DNA of 13,703 nucleotides from Verrucomicrobiales bacterium (GCA_023253575.1 JALRGB010000479.1:1-13703); one strand, 5' to 3'. Shown: positions 1 through 6,532, counted from the stretch's first letter. Notes: generated by a model from the letters alone, not told the origin. Translations and numbers: made by a program.

Positions 1-1437
1 CAGCTTCATCGCGAGGGGGTGCTCAGCTACACGCAAATCGCTCAGGAACTGAACCTTCATCCCGATACGGTTTCCAAATATGCCGCGATGGAGAGCTTTA
101 CCCAGCGGCGCTACGCCAAACGAGCGAGCAAGCTCGATGCCCACAAGGCGACGGTGGTGCGCTGGCTGGAACGCTACCCGTACAGTGCGACCCAAGTCTA
201 CCAGCGCCTGCAGCGCGAAGAGGGCTACACCGGGGGCGCGAGCATCGTCAAAGAGTACGTGAGGGCAGTGAGACCGCCGCGCCGGCCGGCCTACCTGACG
301 CTCGCCTTCGCCCCGGGCGAGGCGGCTCAGGTCGACTGGGGCTATGCGGGAACCATCTCCCTGGGATCCACGCGACGGAGGGTGTCCTTTTTCGTCATGG
401 TCCTCTGCCACAGCCGGCAGACTTACGTGGAGTTCACCTGTGGGGAGCGCATGGAACACTTCCTCGCCTGCCATCTCAACGCCTTGGCCTTTTTTTGCGG
501 CACGCCCGGGGCCATCATGATCGATAACCTGAAGACCGGCGTCCTACGCCACCTTCAGGGCGAGAAGGCAGTCTTCAATACGCGTTACCTCGACTTTGCA
601 GCTCATTACGGCTTTGAACCCCGGGCCTGCAATGTGCGCAAGGCCAATGAGAAAGGCCGGGTCGAAAACTTTGTCGGTTACGTAAAGAAGAACTTCCTGG
701 CCGGACTGGAACTTCCCAACAGTCTGAGCGCCCTCAATGTCGCCGCGCGCCAGTGGATGGACACCGTGGCCAACGTGCGTCTGCACGGCGAAACGCATCA
801 ACGTCCCCTCGACCTCTTTCAGACCTCGGAACAACCGGCCTTGCGAGCGCTGCCGACCGAAGAGGCCGACACGTCGGTCACCCGGTTGGTGCGCGTCACC
901 AACCGCTGTCGGGTGGTCGTGGACACCAACCGCTACTCCGTGCCTTTCATTTACGCCTCCCAACAGCTGACTCTCAAGGCTTTCGCCGACAGGATCTGCC
1001 TCTACTACGCCTACTCCCTGGTGGCCACCCATCCGCGGAGCTACGAACGCCGCCGCGACTTCGAGGACCCCGATCACCTCAAGGAACTTCGCGACCGGCG
1101 CCGCCGCGCCCGCGATGCCACCTGGCTGCTGCGCTTCTACGCTCTCAGCCCCCAATCCGAGTACTACTACCAGCAGCTCAGCGCCCGCAATCTCCAACCC
1201 CGCGTGCACATCAACAAGATCGTCGCCCTCGCCGACATCCATGGCCCGGAAAAGGTCGCCCTCGCCCTCCAAGACGCCATCGAATGCCAAGCCTTCTCCA
1301 GCCAGTACATCGAAAATATCCTCCATCAACGCGCCCGCCTCTGCCCTCCTTCCGGACCCCTTCACCTCACCCACCGCACCGACCTTCTCGATCTCGATCT
1401 CAATCCGGTCGACCTCACCCCCTACGACCTGCCTTAA
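1..1437 (+). CDS. istA: IS21-family transposase IstA, 5' end outside the window
   Basis: DDE transposase that cuts and joins the ends of an IS21 element together with IstB. The frame is open from base 1; a GTG at 19 gives 472 residues, but the family has more residues before the helix-turn-helix, so the true start probably lies left of the window. Numbered from that GTG, an HTH covers about residues 3-22 (TQIAQELNLHPDTVSKY). The catalytic triad reads D106 (AQVDWGYAG), D169 (MIDNLKTG) and E216 (KGRVENFVGY). The C-terminal part holds the usual Mu-transposase-like beta region (NRYSVPF). No frameshift or internal stop is visible, so the enzyme may be functional. Its partner istB starts 10 bases downstream and is badly deleted, so the element should not transpose alone. 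Family assignment is very sure; activity is not known. Confidence 0.93.
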   Translation, partial: QLHREGVLSYTQIAQELNLHPDTVSKYAAMESFTQRRYAKRASKLDAHKATVVRWLERYPYSATQVYQRLQREEGYTGGASIVKEYVRAVRPPRRPAYLTLAFAPGEAAQVDWGYAGTISLGSTRRRVSFFVMVLCHSRQTYVEFTCGERMEHFLACHLNALAFFCGTPGAIMIDNLKTGVLRHLQGEKAVFNTRYLDFAAHYGFEPRACNVRKANEKGRVENFVGYVKKNFLAGLELPNSLSALNVAARQWMDTVANVRLHGETHQRPLDLFQTSEQPALRALPTEEADTSVTRLVRVTNRCRVVVDTNRYSVPFIYASQQLTLKAFADRICLYYAYSLVATHPRSYERRRDFEDPDHLKELRDRRRRARDATWLLRFYALSPQSEYYYQQLSARNLQPRVHINKIVALADIHGPEKVALALQDAIECQAFSSQYIENILHQRARLCPPSGPLHLTHRTDLLDLDLNPVDLTPYDLP

Positions 1438-1447
1438 GCCCATCCCT

Positions 1448-1699
1448 ATGAAAAATAACTCCTCTGCCCTCGACTCCCAGCTCGATGCTTTGCACCTACC
1501 CTTTTGCAAGGAGCACTGCCATCCCTCCGCCGCCAAAGCCGCCAAGGACTCCCTCTCCCACCTCGATTACTTCACCCAACTCATCGAGAGCGAAGCCGCC
1601 ACCATCACCTCAGCAGTCCTCGACCGCCTCCTCCACCGCGGCCACACCGTCGTCATCGAAGGACCTTCCTACCGCATGAAAGACCGTTCAGAAAACTGA
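1448..1699 (+). pseudogene. istB: istB remnant with in-frame deletion of the ATPase core
   Basis: IstB is the AAA+ helper ATPase of IS21 elements and is usually about 250 residues. This frame gives only 83. Residues 1-51 look like the IstB N-terminal region (KAAKDSLSHLDYFTQLIESE, the usual LDYLE..LE.E segment). Residues 52-83 look like the IstB C-terminus (TSAVLDRLLHRGHTVVIEGPSYR, matching the family's ILDRLLHH...I.GESYR). The region between them, which carries Walker A, Walker B and the sensor motifs, is absent. The two ends are fused in frame near base 1601, so roughly 165 codons appear to be missing. The ATG at 1448 lies 10 bases after the istA stop, with no clear Shine-Dalgarno. The product cannot bind ATP; whether it is still made, and could interfere with intact IstB in trans, is unknown. 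Confidence 0.82.
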
Positions 1700-1704
1700 C
1701 CCCA
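1691..1704 (-). repeat. Probable IS21 right terminal repeat
   Basis: On the minus strand it reads TGGGGTCAGTTTTC, beginning with the TG typical of IS21 ends and containing the GGGTCAGTTTT core remembered from several family members. It overlaps the last codons and stop of the istB remnant. The opposite copy would lie left of the window. Confidence 0.45.
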
Positions 1705-1721
1705 CTCTCCTTCCCTCCTCT

Positions 1722-1745
1722 CCCAACAATCCCAACAATCCCAAA
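1722..1745 (+). repeat. Short tandem repeat, about 9-bp unit
   Basis: Just outside the presumed IS21 end, CCCAACAAT repeats about two and a half times (CCCAACAATCCCAACAATCC). The frame here does not resemble any transposase, so it is probably junction DNA between the IS21 end and the IS66 remnant. A small palindrome, CGGTTTTTAAACCG, follows about 20 bases later. Confidence 0.5.
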
Positions 1746-1792
1746 ATCACCCGCTTTCCCCTCCGGTTTTTAAACCGCCCTTTCCTCCGGGT

Positions 1793-2542
1793 CTTTACGC
1801 CGCCCGCCGCATCACCTACGAGTTCGTTCGCACGCGCGGCTACGAAGCCGCGGTCGAGCTCCTCCGGAACTACAAGGGAACGCTCCAGACCGACGGGTAC
1901 GCCGTCTACGACAAGTTCGATCACGAAGGCCTCATCCACGTGGGCTGCTGGAGCCACGCTCGCCGCCCGTTCCATCAACTGGCCACCGTCCTGAAAACGG
2001 ACGCTCCCAAAAGCCCGGTCTGCCGCCACGCGATCGGCATCGTGGAAGCCAGCGGAAAACTCTACTCCCATGAGCGCACGTTGCGCTAAGCCAACGCCCC
2101 GTCGGAAGTCCGCCTGGCGAGCAGGCAGGAACACAGCGTGCCATTCCTCGAACCGATCGAACAAAGAATCGAGTCCGCCCAAGCCGACAGCATGCCCGGC
2201 AGCAAGCTCGCCAAGGCGTGTGCCTACGTCTTGAGCTAATGGCCGAAGCTGACTCGCGTCTTCGACTATGGGGAGGTCGAGCTCAACACCAACTGGGCTG
2301 AAAACTCAGTCCGCCCCCTTGTCTTGGGTCGCAAAAACTGGCTCCACGTCGGCAGCTGGGAGGCCGGTCCACGCGTCGCCGCGATCGCCAGCGTCATTGA
2401 ATCCTCAAAACGCCTTGGTATCAATCCCAGGGAGTACCTCGCCGACGTCGGTCCCCGCCTGGCCAACGGCACCACCTCAGAGGTGCCCTCGCTGACACCC
2501 GCCGCCTGGCTGCGCCACCGTTCAGGCCAACCAGCTGCTTAG
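1793..2542 (+). pseudogene. IS66-family transposase (TnpC) C-terminal remnant, two nonsense codons
   Basis: One continuous frame encodes the C-terminal half of an IS66 transposase (full length usually about 500 residues). It starts near RITYEFVRTRGYEAAVELL and shows the catalytic aspartate block GTLQTDGYAVYD, the WSHARRPF segment, the WPKLTRVFDYG block, the catalytic glutamate block NTNWAENSVRP, and then LVLGRKNWL with a normal C-terminal tail ending in a TAG stop at 2540-2542. Two in-frame TAA codons break it, at 2087-2089 and at 2237-2239. The second sits where the family usually has glutamine (NQWPKL), so a CAA to TAA change would explain it. The N-terminal half, including the first catalytic Asp, is missing, and the sequence left of about 1793 is unrelated. 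No frameshift is needed. Clearly dead. Confidence 0.88.
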
Positions 2543-2657
2543 CTCCCCTCCGGCCACCGCTCAACCGAGGGCTTGCCGACCGGGACCGACTGCCGCCTTC
2601 CAACCTCCGATCGGCGCCACCGACGTTGGCGCCAACATGGACTGCTGAGACGCTTAC
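1793..2657 (+). mobile_element. IS66-family element remnant, right end only
   Basis: The transposase remnant is followed by about 110 bases ending in CGCTTAC at 2651-2657. The complement, GTAAGCG, is the usual beginning of IS66-family terminal inverted repeats, so 2657 is the likely outer edge. The left half and left repeat are absent, so the 8-bp target duplication expected for IS66 cannot be checked. tnpA and tnpB accessory genes are absent. Confidence 0.55.
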
Positions 2658-2861
2658 GTTACATTCCAGGCCGGTGTGGTGCCGCGCCACAACTATCCCA
2701 GGCAGCGGCCTGAGCAACTGCCGCGCCATCGGCGCCATGCTCCTCAGGGCGCTTCCCCGGACGGATACACTAACTCTGCAAATGCTCACGAACCGCTTGC
2801 CACAACAATTCTTTGGCAGGGTCGGGATCGCGCGTCAACCTCGGCGACTCCATGCTTCGTT
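2658..2861. other. Unassigned spacer between IS66 end and orphan ORF
   Basis: No convincing gene. The DNA holds several GC-rich dyads (for example around 2700-2750, GGCAGCGG with CTGCCGC). On the minus strand at 2853-2770 it holds a 27-codon ORF starting 8 bases after the orphan gene's stop, too short to defend. Downstream of the orphan gene I see no clear terminator with a T run. Confidence 0.4.
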
Positions 2862-3371
2862 CTAATTGGCCTCTCCCAGCGCGCCATCATTTATTTGGTC
2901 GACGCATTTCACTTCTCCTGTCTCTAAGAACATCAGCTCTTTGTCCGCGGCTTGTATAGAAAATAGCACCCTAAATGCTGCTTCTCCGTCCTCGCTATCC
3001 CCACTTGCTGTTTGTTCGTATGGATAGCAAACAATATCCCATCCGTCGCTAAACGTGATGAATGCCCACAATACCCCCCCATGTTCCGGACCTTCTTCAA
3101 TGCATTTACAATGCCAGCTGAACCCTACAACTGTTTTGCCAACCAGCGCCTCCACTTTCGTTGCAATTTCATCTGATTCTGAATGACACATTACTGTCTT
3201 CGCTTTTCTCAATTCCCATTCACAATGTTGCACTCGGATACAAGCTGCTGTTTCACTCGGTATCCTTTCTTTCTCAGATCGTCTGTTGCCTTTAATACGG
3301 AGATAGCTAGTGAACGGATTTGCTACCTGCTCGACTCGCATGCCAATTGCGCACAGCATAATATTGCTCAT
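2862..3371 (-). CDS. Hypothetical protein, orphan in an AT-richer island
   Basis: I do not recognise this protein. The ATG at 3371 gives 169 residues with no signal peptide or membrane segment; the composition looks like a real soluble protein. An alternative ATG at 3191 would give 109 residues (MCHSESDEIATKVEALVGKT...) and contains the best-structured part: a helix (ESDEIATKVEALVGK), aromatic beta-strand-like stretches (VVGFSWHC, VLWAFITFSDGWDIVCYPYE) and an acidic C-terminus. An upstream frame stops at 3376, five bases before the first ATG, as in an operon, which mildly favours 3371. Neither start has a strong Shine-Dalgarno. Base composition is visibly more AT-rich than in the flanks. It lies between an IS66 remnant and an IS630 element, so it is probably accessory cargo or a relic. 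The IS630 insertion has probably separated it from its promoter. Confidence 0.5.
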   Translation of the reverse strand: MSNIMLCAIGMRVEQVANPFTSYLRIKGNRRSEKERIPSETAACIRVQHCEWELRKAKTVMCHSESDEIATKVEALVGKTVVGFSWHCKCIEEGPEHGGVLWAFITFSDGWDIVCYPYEQTASGDSEDGEAAFRVLFSIQAADKELMFLETGEVKCVDQINDGALGEAN

Positions 3372-3375
3372 GATC

Positions 3376-3443
3376 TTATTTATGGAGTGGACACAAGTCT
3401 GGGCAAAGTAGCTCCATGAGTTCCTTCACAATTTCTTCTAAAT
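3376..3443 (-). pseudogene. Possible 3' remnant of a small gene cut by IS630
   Basis: On the minus strand, directly outside the left IS630 repeat, an open frame encodes NLEEIVKELMELLCPDLC... and stops (TAA) five bases before the ATG of the orphan gene. The amphipathic helix-like sequence and the tight junction look like the end of an upstream gene in the same transcription unit. Removing IS630 plus one TA copy joins it in frame to minus-strand DNA at 4676-4573, giving a 57-residue ORF. With IS630 present, the frame also stays open to an ATG at 3513 inside the element. Function unknown; chance is possible. Confidence 0.3.
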
Positions 3444-3472
3444 TATACTCCTCTGCGTAATATTTTCCGATT
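3444..3472 (+). repeat. IS630 left terminal inverted repeat with TA
   Basis: This 29-base end pairs with 4544-4572 at 25 of 29 positions; the outer part is TATACTCCTCTGCG. The first two bases are the duplicated TA target. Confidence 0.85.
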
Positions 3473-4570
3473 TTGCGCATATAGCTTGATAACATCAGAT
3501 GTATGTATAACATGCGTGATATGATAAGACTTGAACTGAGCGACGAGGACCGCGCGGCGATTGCGGAAGAGCTTGATGATCCTACGACAGAGCCCCGCCT
3601 GCATCGCCGATTGATGACGGTGCGATTGCACGATCTGAGTGTTCCTCACCGGTCGATTGCCCAAGCGCTGAACCTCTCCGATGATACGGTGACAAATTAT
3701 CTGAAGATCTACCGTGAAAGTGGACTTCCGGGACTGCTGGAAAATCGCGCGTACCGACCCACGAGTAGCGTAGAGCCTTGGATGGAAGAATTTCGTGCCT
3801 CTTTTCGGGACAAACCTGTTGGGGCGGCTGGCGAAGGCGCTGCGAGGATGGAGGAGATCAGCGGAATCCGCCTCTCCGATGCGCAAGCCAGAAGGATCAT
3901 GGTGCGGCTCGGCTTGAAATTCCGCAAAACCGCTGCCGTTCCGGGAGGATGCGATGCCCAACTGCAATTTGATTTTCTCAACGAAGAGCTCCTGCCTCGC
4001 CTGGAAGAAGCGAAGCAGGGTCAGCGTCGAGTTTTTTTCGTTGATGCCGCCCACTTCGTATTGGGTGCCTTTCTGGGCATGATTTGGTCCTTCACCCGGA
4101 TCTTTGTGCCAAGTGGAAGTGGGCGGCAGCGTTACAGCGTTCTCGGCGCCGTTGAGACACGCGACCATGATTTCGTGAGCATTAGGACAGCCGGATCGAT
4201 TAATGCGGAAGTAGTCTGCGAACTTCTGGAGAAAATCAGTGCCACGTATCCCGGAGAGGAGATTACGCTGGTGATGGACAATGCCCGTTACCAGCGCAGC
4301 CGATTGGTTATGGAAATGGCAGATGCGCTCGACATGGAGCTCCTTTACCTTCCGGCCTATTCCCCCAACCTTAATCTCATTGAGCGTGTTTGGCGTCTCG
4401 TCAAAGCCCGATGCCTGCGGAACAAACACTTCCCAAACTTCACGCTGTTTACCGACGCCCTCGATGGGTTCCTTTAATCGCTGAATGGAAAAAACCGGGA
4501 ACATCTCAAAACACTGGTGACAGAGCATTTTCAGACCTTACAGAATCCGAAAATTTGACGCAGAGAAGTA
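3446..4570 (+). mobile_element. Complete IS630-family insertion sequence, 1,125 bp
   Basis: Inverted repeats at 3444-3472 and 4544-4572 match at 25 of 29 positions, including CGCAGAG and the outermost TATA. IS630/Tc1 elements insert at TA and duplicate it. Here TA flanks both sides (3444-3445 and 4571-4572), so I place the element itself at 3446-4570. It contains one transposase gene filling almost all of it. The length is typical for the family. The transposase carries a nonsense codon 27 codons before its expected end. Confidence 0.85.
3503..4558 (+). pseudogene. IS630-family transposase with a late nonsense codon
   Basis: DDE transposase for cut-and-paste movement into TA sites. From ATG 3503 an HTH spans about residues 47-72 (RSIAQALNLSDDTVTNYL). 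The catalytic residues are D181 (FFVDAAHF), D259 (LVMDNARYQ) and E294 (NLIERVWRLVK). The first stop, TAA at 4475-4477, ends a 324-residue product at DALDGFL. The same frame then continues without a break as SLNGKNREHLKTLVTEHFQT and stops at 4556-4558. That tail is the normal C-terminal helix of the family, so full length would be 351 residues. One base change (for example GAA to TAA) explains the stop. All catalytic residues precede it, so residual activity is possible and calling it fully dead is not certain. No clear Shine-Dalgarno; ATGs at 3512 and 3521 are alternative starts. Confidence 0.8.
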
Positions 4571-4572
4571 TA
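4544..4572 (-). repeat. IS630 right terminal inverted repeat with TA
   Basis: Its complement starts TATACTTCTCTGCG and matches the left repeat at 25 of 29 positions. It overlaps the last codons of the transposase reading frame (natural-looking stop at 4556-4558), so the coding region runs almost to the element's end. Confidence 0.85.
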
Positions 4573-4687
4573 CCGAACCTCCGGCCCGCGAAACTCCGTA
4601 CCACATCCGACAACAACACCTGCACCACGATCCAAAAACCAGAACAATAACAGCCTCCCGCCGGAGCCAGCACCATCAAGCCACCGC

Positions 4688-5209
4688 TTACGAGCAAACT
4701 CCTACAGAGGAACCACTCGCGCCGTCGAGCACACTTTCCTGAAAACGCTCCAAACCCCAGCGAAGCCGGACCACCAACTTATCCATCGATTCAGCCAACG
4801 ACCCAGAGGCCGCGGGCGGCTCAAACTCGCAGTTGATAGTGATGCGCGTAGCCCCGCCGATGTCAGGACTGAAAAGGACACTACCCGAATTGGCACAAGG
4901 CCGACCATCGCTCTCCTGCCTCCAGAAAATGCTTTCATTCACCAGCTGTCGGCTGAGCTCGGCATGCCAAGGGTACCATGTACCATCGAAATGAATCCGC
5001 CAGACCAGCCGACTCCAGCCGTAGATAAATCCATCCTCCTCACCTCTCATGAAATGGGGAAATTCATCAAAACGGCGCCACTGTTGAAAAAGATGCCGCA
5101 GCGGTGCCCGAATAACCGTGGAAACAGTGATGGCATCAACCCGGCCATTCACCAGACAGGAATCAGCCTCAATAATGGGAGAGGAGGAAATGAGGGAAAA
5201 TGGTGTCAT
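4688..5209 (-). CDS. SRPBCC (START/polyketide-cyclase-like) family protein, copy 1
   Basis: SRPBCC proteins form a helix-grip fold with a hydrophobic cavity; many small stand-alone members have no known ligand. The start chosen gives 173 residues. The family pattern is clear: a beta strand and VIRAPLRHLFQQWRRFDEFPHFM (interface helix followed by the FP.FM loop), then WRIHFDGTWYPWHAEL, IFWRQESDG, SVLFSPDIGGATRITINCEFEP and a long C-terminal helix (ESMDKLVVRLRWGLERF). No enzymatic residues can be assigned. The start is uncertain: ATG 5209, ATG 5233 and ATG 5263 (inside the leader hairpin) are all in frame; 5209 corresponds to the ATG at 6363 in the paralogue. It is closely related to the next gene upstream (RRFDEFPHFMRG identical), so the pair arose by tandem duplication. 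Stop at 4688, about 115 bases from IS630. Confidence 0.75.
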   Translation of the reverse strand: MTPFSLISSSPIIEADSCLVNGRVDAITVSTVIRAPLRHLFQQWRRFDEFPHFMRGEEDGFIYGWSRLVWRIHFDGTWYPWHAELSRQLVNESIFWRQESDGRPCANSGSVLFSPDIGGATRITINCEFEPPAASGSLAESMDKLVVRLRWGLERFQESVLDGASGSSVGVCS

Positions 5210-5259
5210 GGATTGCAAGAGGGAAGGATTCATATCAAAAAACCACTCACACCTTAGCA

Positions 5260-5317
5260 CCATGGAACCCCGGAGACGGACTCGGGAGGAGGCTGCACCC
5301 GCCCCCAGGGCCCATGG
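5260..5317 (-). repeat. CCATGG hairpin repeat, copy 1, leader of SRPBCC copy 1
   Basis: A 58-base imperfect palindrome begins and ends with CCATGG (5260-5265 and 5312-5317), with GC-rich arms and GGAGGAGG at 5285-5292 (CCTCCTCC on the transcribed strand). It sits about 50 bases before the chosen start of the SRPBCC gene. Its 5' half on the plus strand is very similar to the copy at 6890. No T run follows on the minus strand, so it is not a typical terminator. Confidence 0.65.
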
Positions 5318-5323
5318 CAATCA

Positions 5324-5757
5324 GTGAAGACAACGCTTAACTTCACCCCTAAGCATCCCATCAATCGGATTCTCCTCAATCCGGCAAAACATCGCACGCC
5401 AATCCATCCCGCGACTGAACAGCCCCTTCAGGCAATTACCGACGGCTTTAAGCTCCAATCTGATATCAGGCCATCCGCCGCACCCGCCTCACCCCCGATC
5501 CGTTTGTTTTGATCCTCAACTCTCAACCACACTCTGATTCCCAAAAGCGCTTCACCCCGCGCGTACTCGATCACGCCGATCTCTAGGTCGCAAATTCTCC
5601 CCATACCAGAGGCCGGGGGCCCCTGATTCCTGAAAATCCCACGCTGAATCGCTACAGATCCGCGAAAAAACTGATGGCGCAGAAATAAAAACGGACGCGC
5701 CAGCATCCGCCCCACCGGGGCAGGTGCTGACGAAAAACCTGGACCTGCCGCCGAATG
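5324..5757. other. Intergenic region and leader between SRPBCC paralogues
   Basis: About 430 bases without a convincing gene. Near the hairpin, GTGAAG (5324-5329) and CTTCAC (5341-5346) form a dyad with an 11-base gap. About 5375-5392 (CTCAATCCGGCAAAACA) matches 6535-6551 upstream of the other paralogue at the same distance from its hairpin. This suggests a duplicated promoter or leader block. The rest (5400-5757) shows only weak minus-strand ORFs without family features. Confidence 0.5.
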
Positions 5758-6363
5758 TTACGCTGGTATCGGCGTGTAATGAAACAATCCACAGCCGGGC
5801 GGTTTCCAATCGGGTAGTTCGAGACCACCGCTGACCACAGCACGCGCCATTCCATCTGCCTCGACTTCAGGCTCCTGAACCGCAACTGGGTAGAATCGTT
5901 CAAGACCACTCCGCAACCGAACGGCCAACGAGTCGAGAGACTCCGCCAGCGGACCGGCTCCTGCCGGCGGTTGGAATTCACAAGAGATAATAATCCGTGT
6001 CGCCCCGTTCGACTCCGACCTGAACACAACGCTGCCAGCGTTCCGGCATGGCCGCCCCCCGCCGTTGTGCTGCCAGAAAATACCATCCTCCAGCGACAAC
6101 AGATTTACTTCTGCGTCCCATGGGTACCACCCGCAGTCGAACCGGATGCGCCACACCATGCGGCTACCACCCGTCGTCAGACCGTCATCCGCACCCCTCA
6201 TAAAATGGGGAAACTCATCAAAACGACGCCACCGCTCAAAGACCTGCGTCCGTGGCGCGTGAACAACAGCCGCAACAGCGAGTTGATCCACCCCGCAATC
6301 GACCGCGACAGGCTGGGCTGAGAAGGAAGACAAAGGTAACACAGAAGACTGTAAGAGAGGCAT
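5758..6363 (-). CDS. SRPBCC (START/polyketide-cyclase-like) family protein, copy 2
   Basis: Paralogue of the 4688-5209 gene, 201 residues from ATG 6363. It shares the same core: VVHAPRTQVFERWRRFDEFPHFM, MVWRIRFDCGWYPWDAEV, IFWQHNGGGRPC, SVVFRSESNGATRIIISCEFQPP and the C-terminal helix (ESLDSLAVRLRSGLERF). It differs by a 40-odd-residue C-terminal extension (EPEVEADGM...HYTPIPA) that the other copy lacks. ATGs at 6417 (inside the hairpin, with GGAG five bases before it) and 6486 are alternative starts. From 6417 the N-terminus would be hydrophobic (IKLLLTLLIPIMPLLQ), like a signal peptide or anchor, which would place the protein at the membrane; from 6363 it is cytoplasmic. The ligand and role are unknown. 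The family call is firm, the start is not. Confidence 0.75.
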   Translation of the reverse strand: MPLLQSSVLPLSSFSAQPVAVDCGVDQLAVAAVVHAPRTQVFERWRRFDEFPHFMRGADDGLTTGGSRMVWRIRFDCGWYPWDAEVNLLSLEDGIFWQHNGGGRPCRNAGSVVFRSESNGATRIIISCEFQPPAGAGPLAESLDSLAVRLRSGLERFYPVAVQEPEVEADGMARAVVSGGLELPDWKPPGCGLFHYTPIPA

Positions 6364-6413
6364 GATCGGAATGAGTAATGTGAGTAATAGCTTGATCGGA
6401 AACAGGGAAGATA

Positions 6414-6477
6414 CCATGGCACTCCAGAGACAGTACGAGGAGGAGGAGGGAGGCGCAGCCATCTCCAGAGACCATGA
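6414..6477 (-). repeat. CCATGG hairpin repeat, copy 2, leader of SRPBCC copy 2
   Basis: A 64-base, more diverged version: CCATGG at 6414-6419, a GA-rich loop with repeated GGAGGAGG, and CTCCAGAGACCATG at the other arm. On the minus strand the arm ends CTGGAGTGCCATGG, placing a GGAG five bases before an ATG (6417) that is in frame with the SRPBCC gene. Position relative to the gene matches copy 1. Confidence 0.5.
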
Positions 6478-6485
6478 TATCAACA

Positions 6486-6504
6486 TAAGTTAGCGACTAA
6501 CTTA
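6486..6504. promoter_or_regulatory. Perfect dyad, possible operator
   Basis: TAAGTTAG, three bases (CGA), then CTAACTTA: 8-base perfect arms. It lies just upstream (minus direction) of hairpin copy 2, where the other paralogue has its own weaker dyad. The geometry fits a dimeric regulator site or a short stem; the binder is unknown. Confidence 0.45.
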
Positions 6505-6532
6505 CACTTTTATCATCTCACAACCCGCTCAT

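Larger units (their letters stand above)
1..1704 (+). mobile_element. IS21-family element, left end outside window, defective
   Basis: istA plus the deleted istB form the usual IS21 two-gene layout. Just after the istB stop, 1691-1704 reads GAAAACTGACCCCA, whose complement TGGGGTCAGTTTTC resembles the terminal repeats of many IS21-family elements. I take the final CA near 1704 as the probable right end. The left end is not in the window, so no target duplication can be checked. Confidence 0.6.

Noticed and set aside
544..1545. 333-codon minus-strand ORF opposite istA
   Set aside because: It is antisense to a clear IS21 transposase in GC-rich DNA, with low-complexity Gly/Ala/Val/Glu content and no family motif.
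2658..2780. GC-rich dyads that look like an integron attC site
   Set aside because: The core sites (GTTRRRY and its partner RYYYAAC) are not present in the right arrangement, and there is no integrase or cassette array.
2770..2853. 27-codon minus-strand ORF (start 8 bases after the orphan gene's stop) ending REHLQS
   Set aside because: Protein-like in composition and well spaced, but too short and without any recognisable family to call a gene.
3443..4528. 361-codon minus-strand ORF opposite the IS630 transposase
   Set aside because: It mirrors the transposase gene almost exactly and shows no domain signature; its end also runs into the terminal repeat.
5428..5715. 95-codon minus-strand ORF between the SRPBCC paralogues
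   Set aside because: No recognisable motif, no conserved counterpart upstream of the other paralogue, and overlapped by other equally weak frames.
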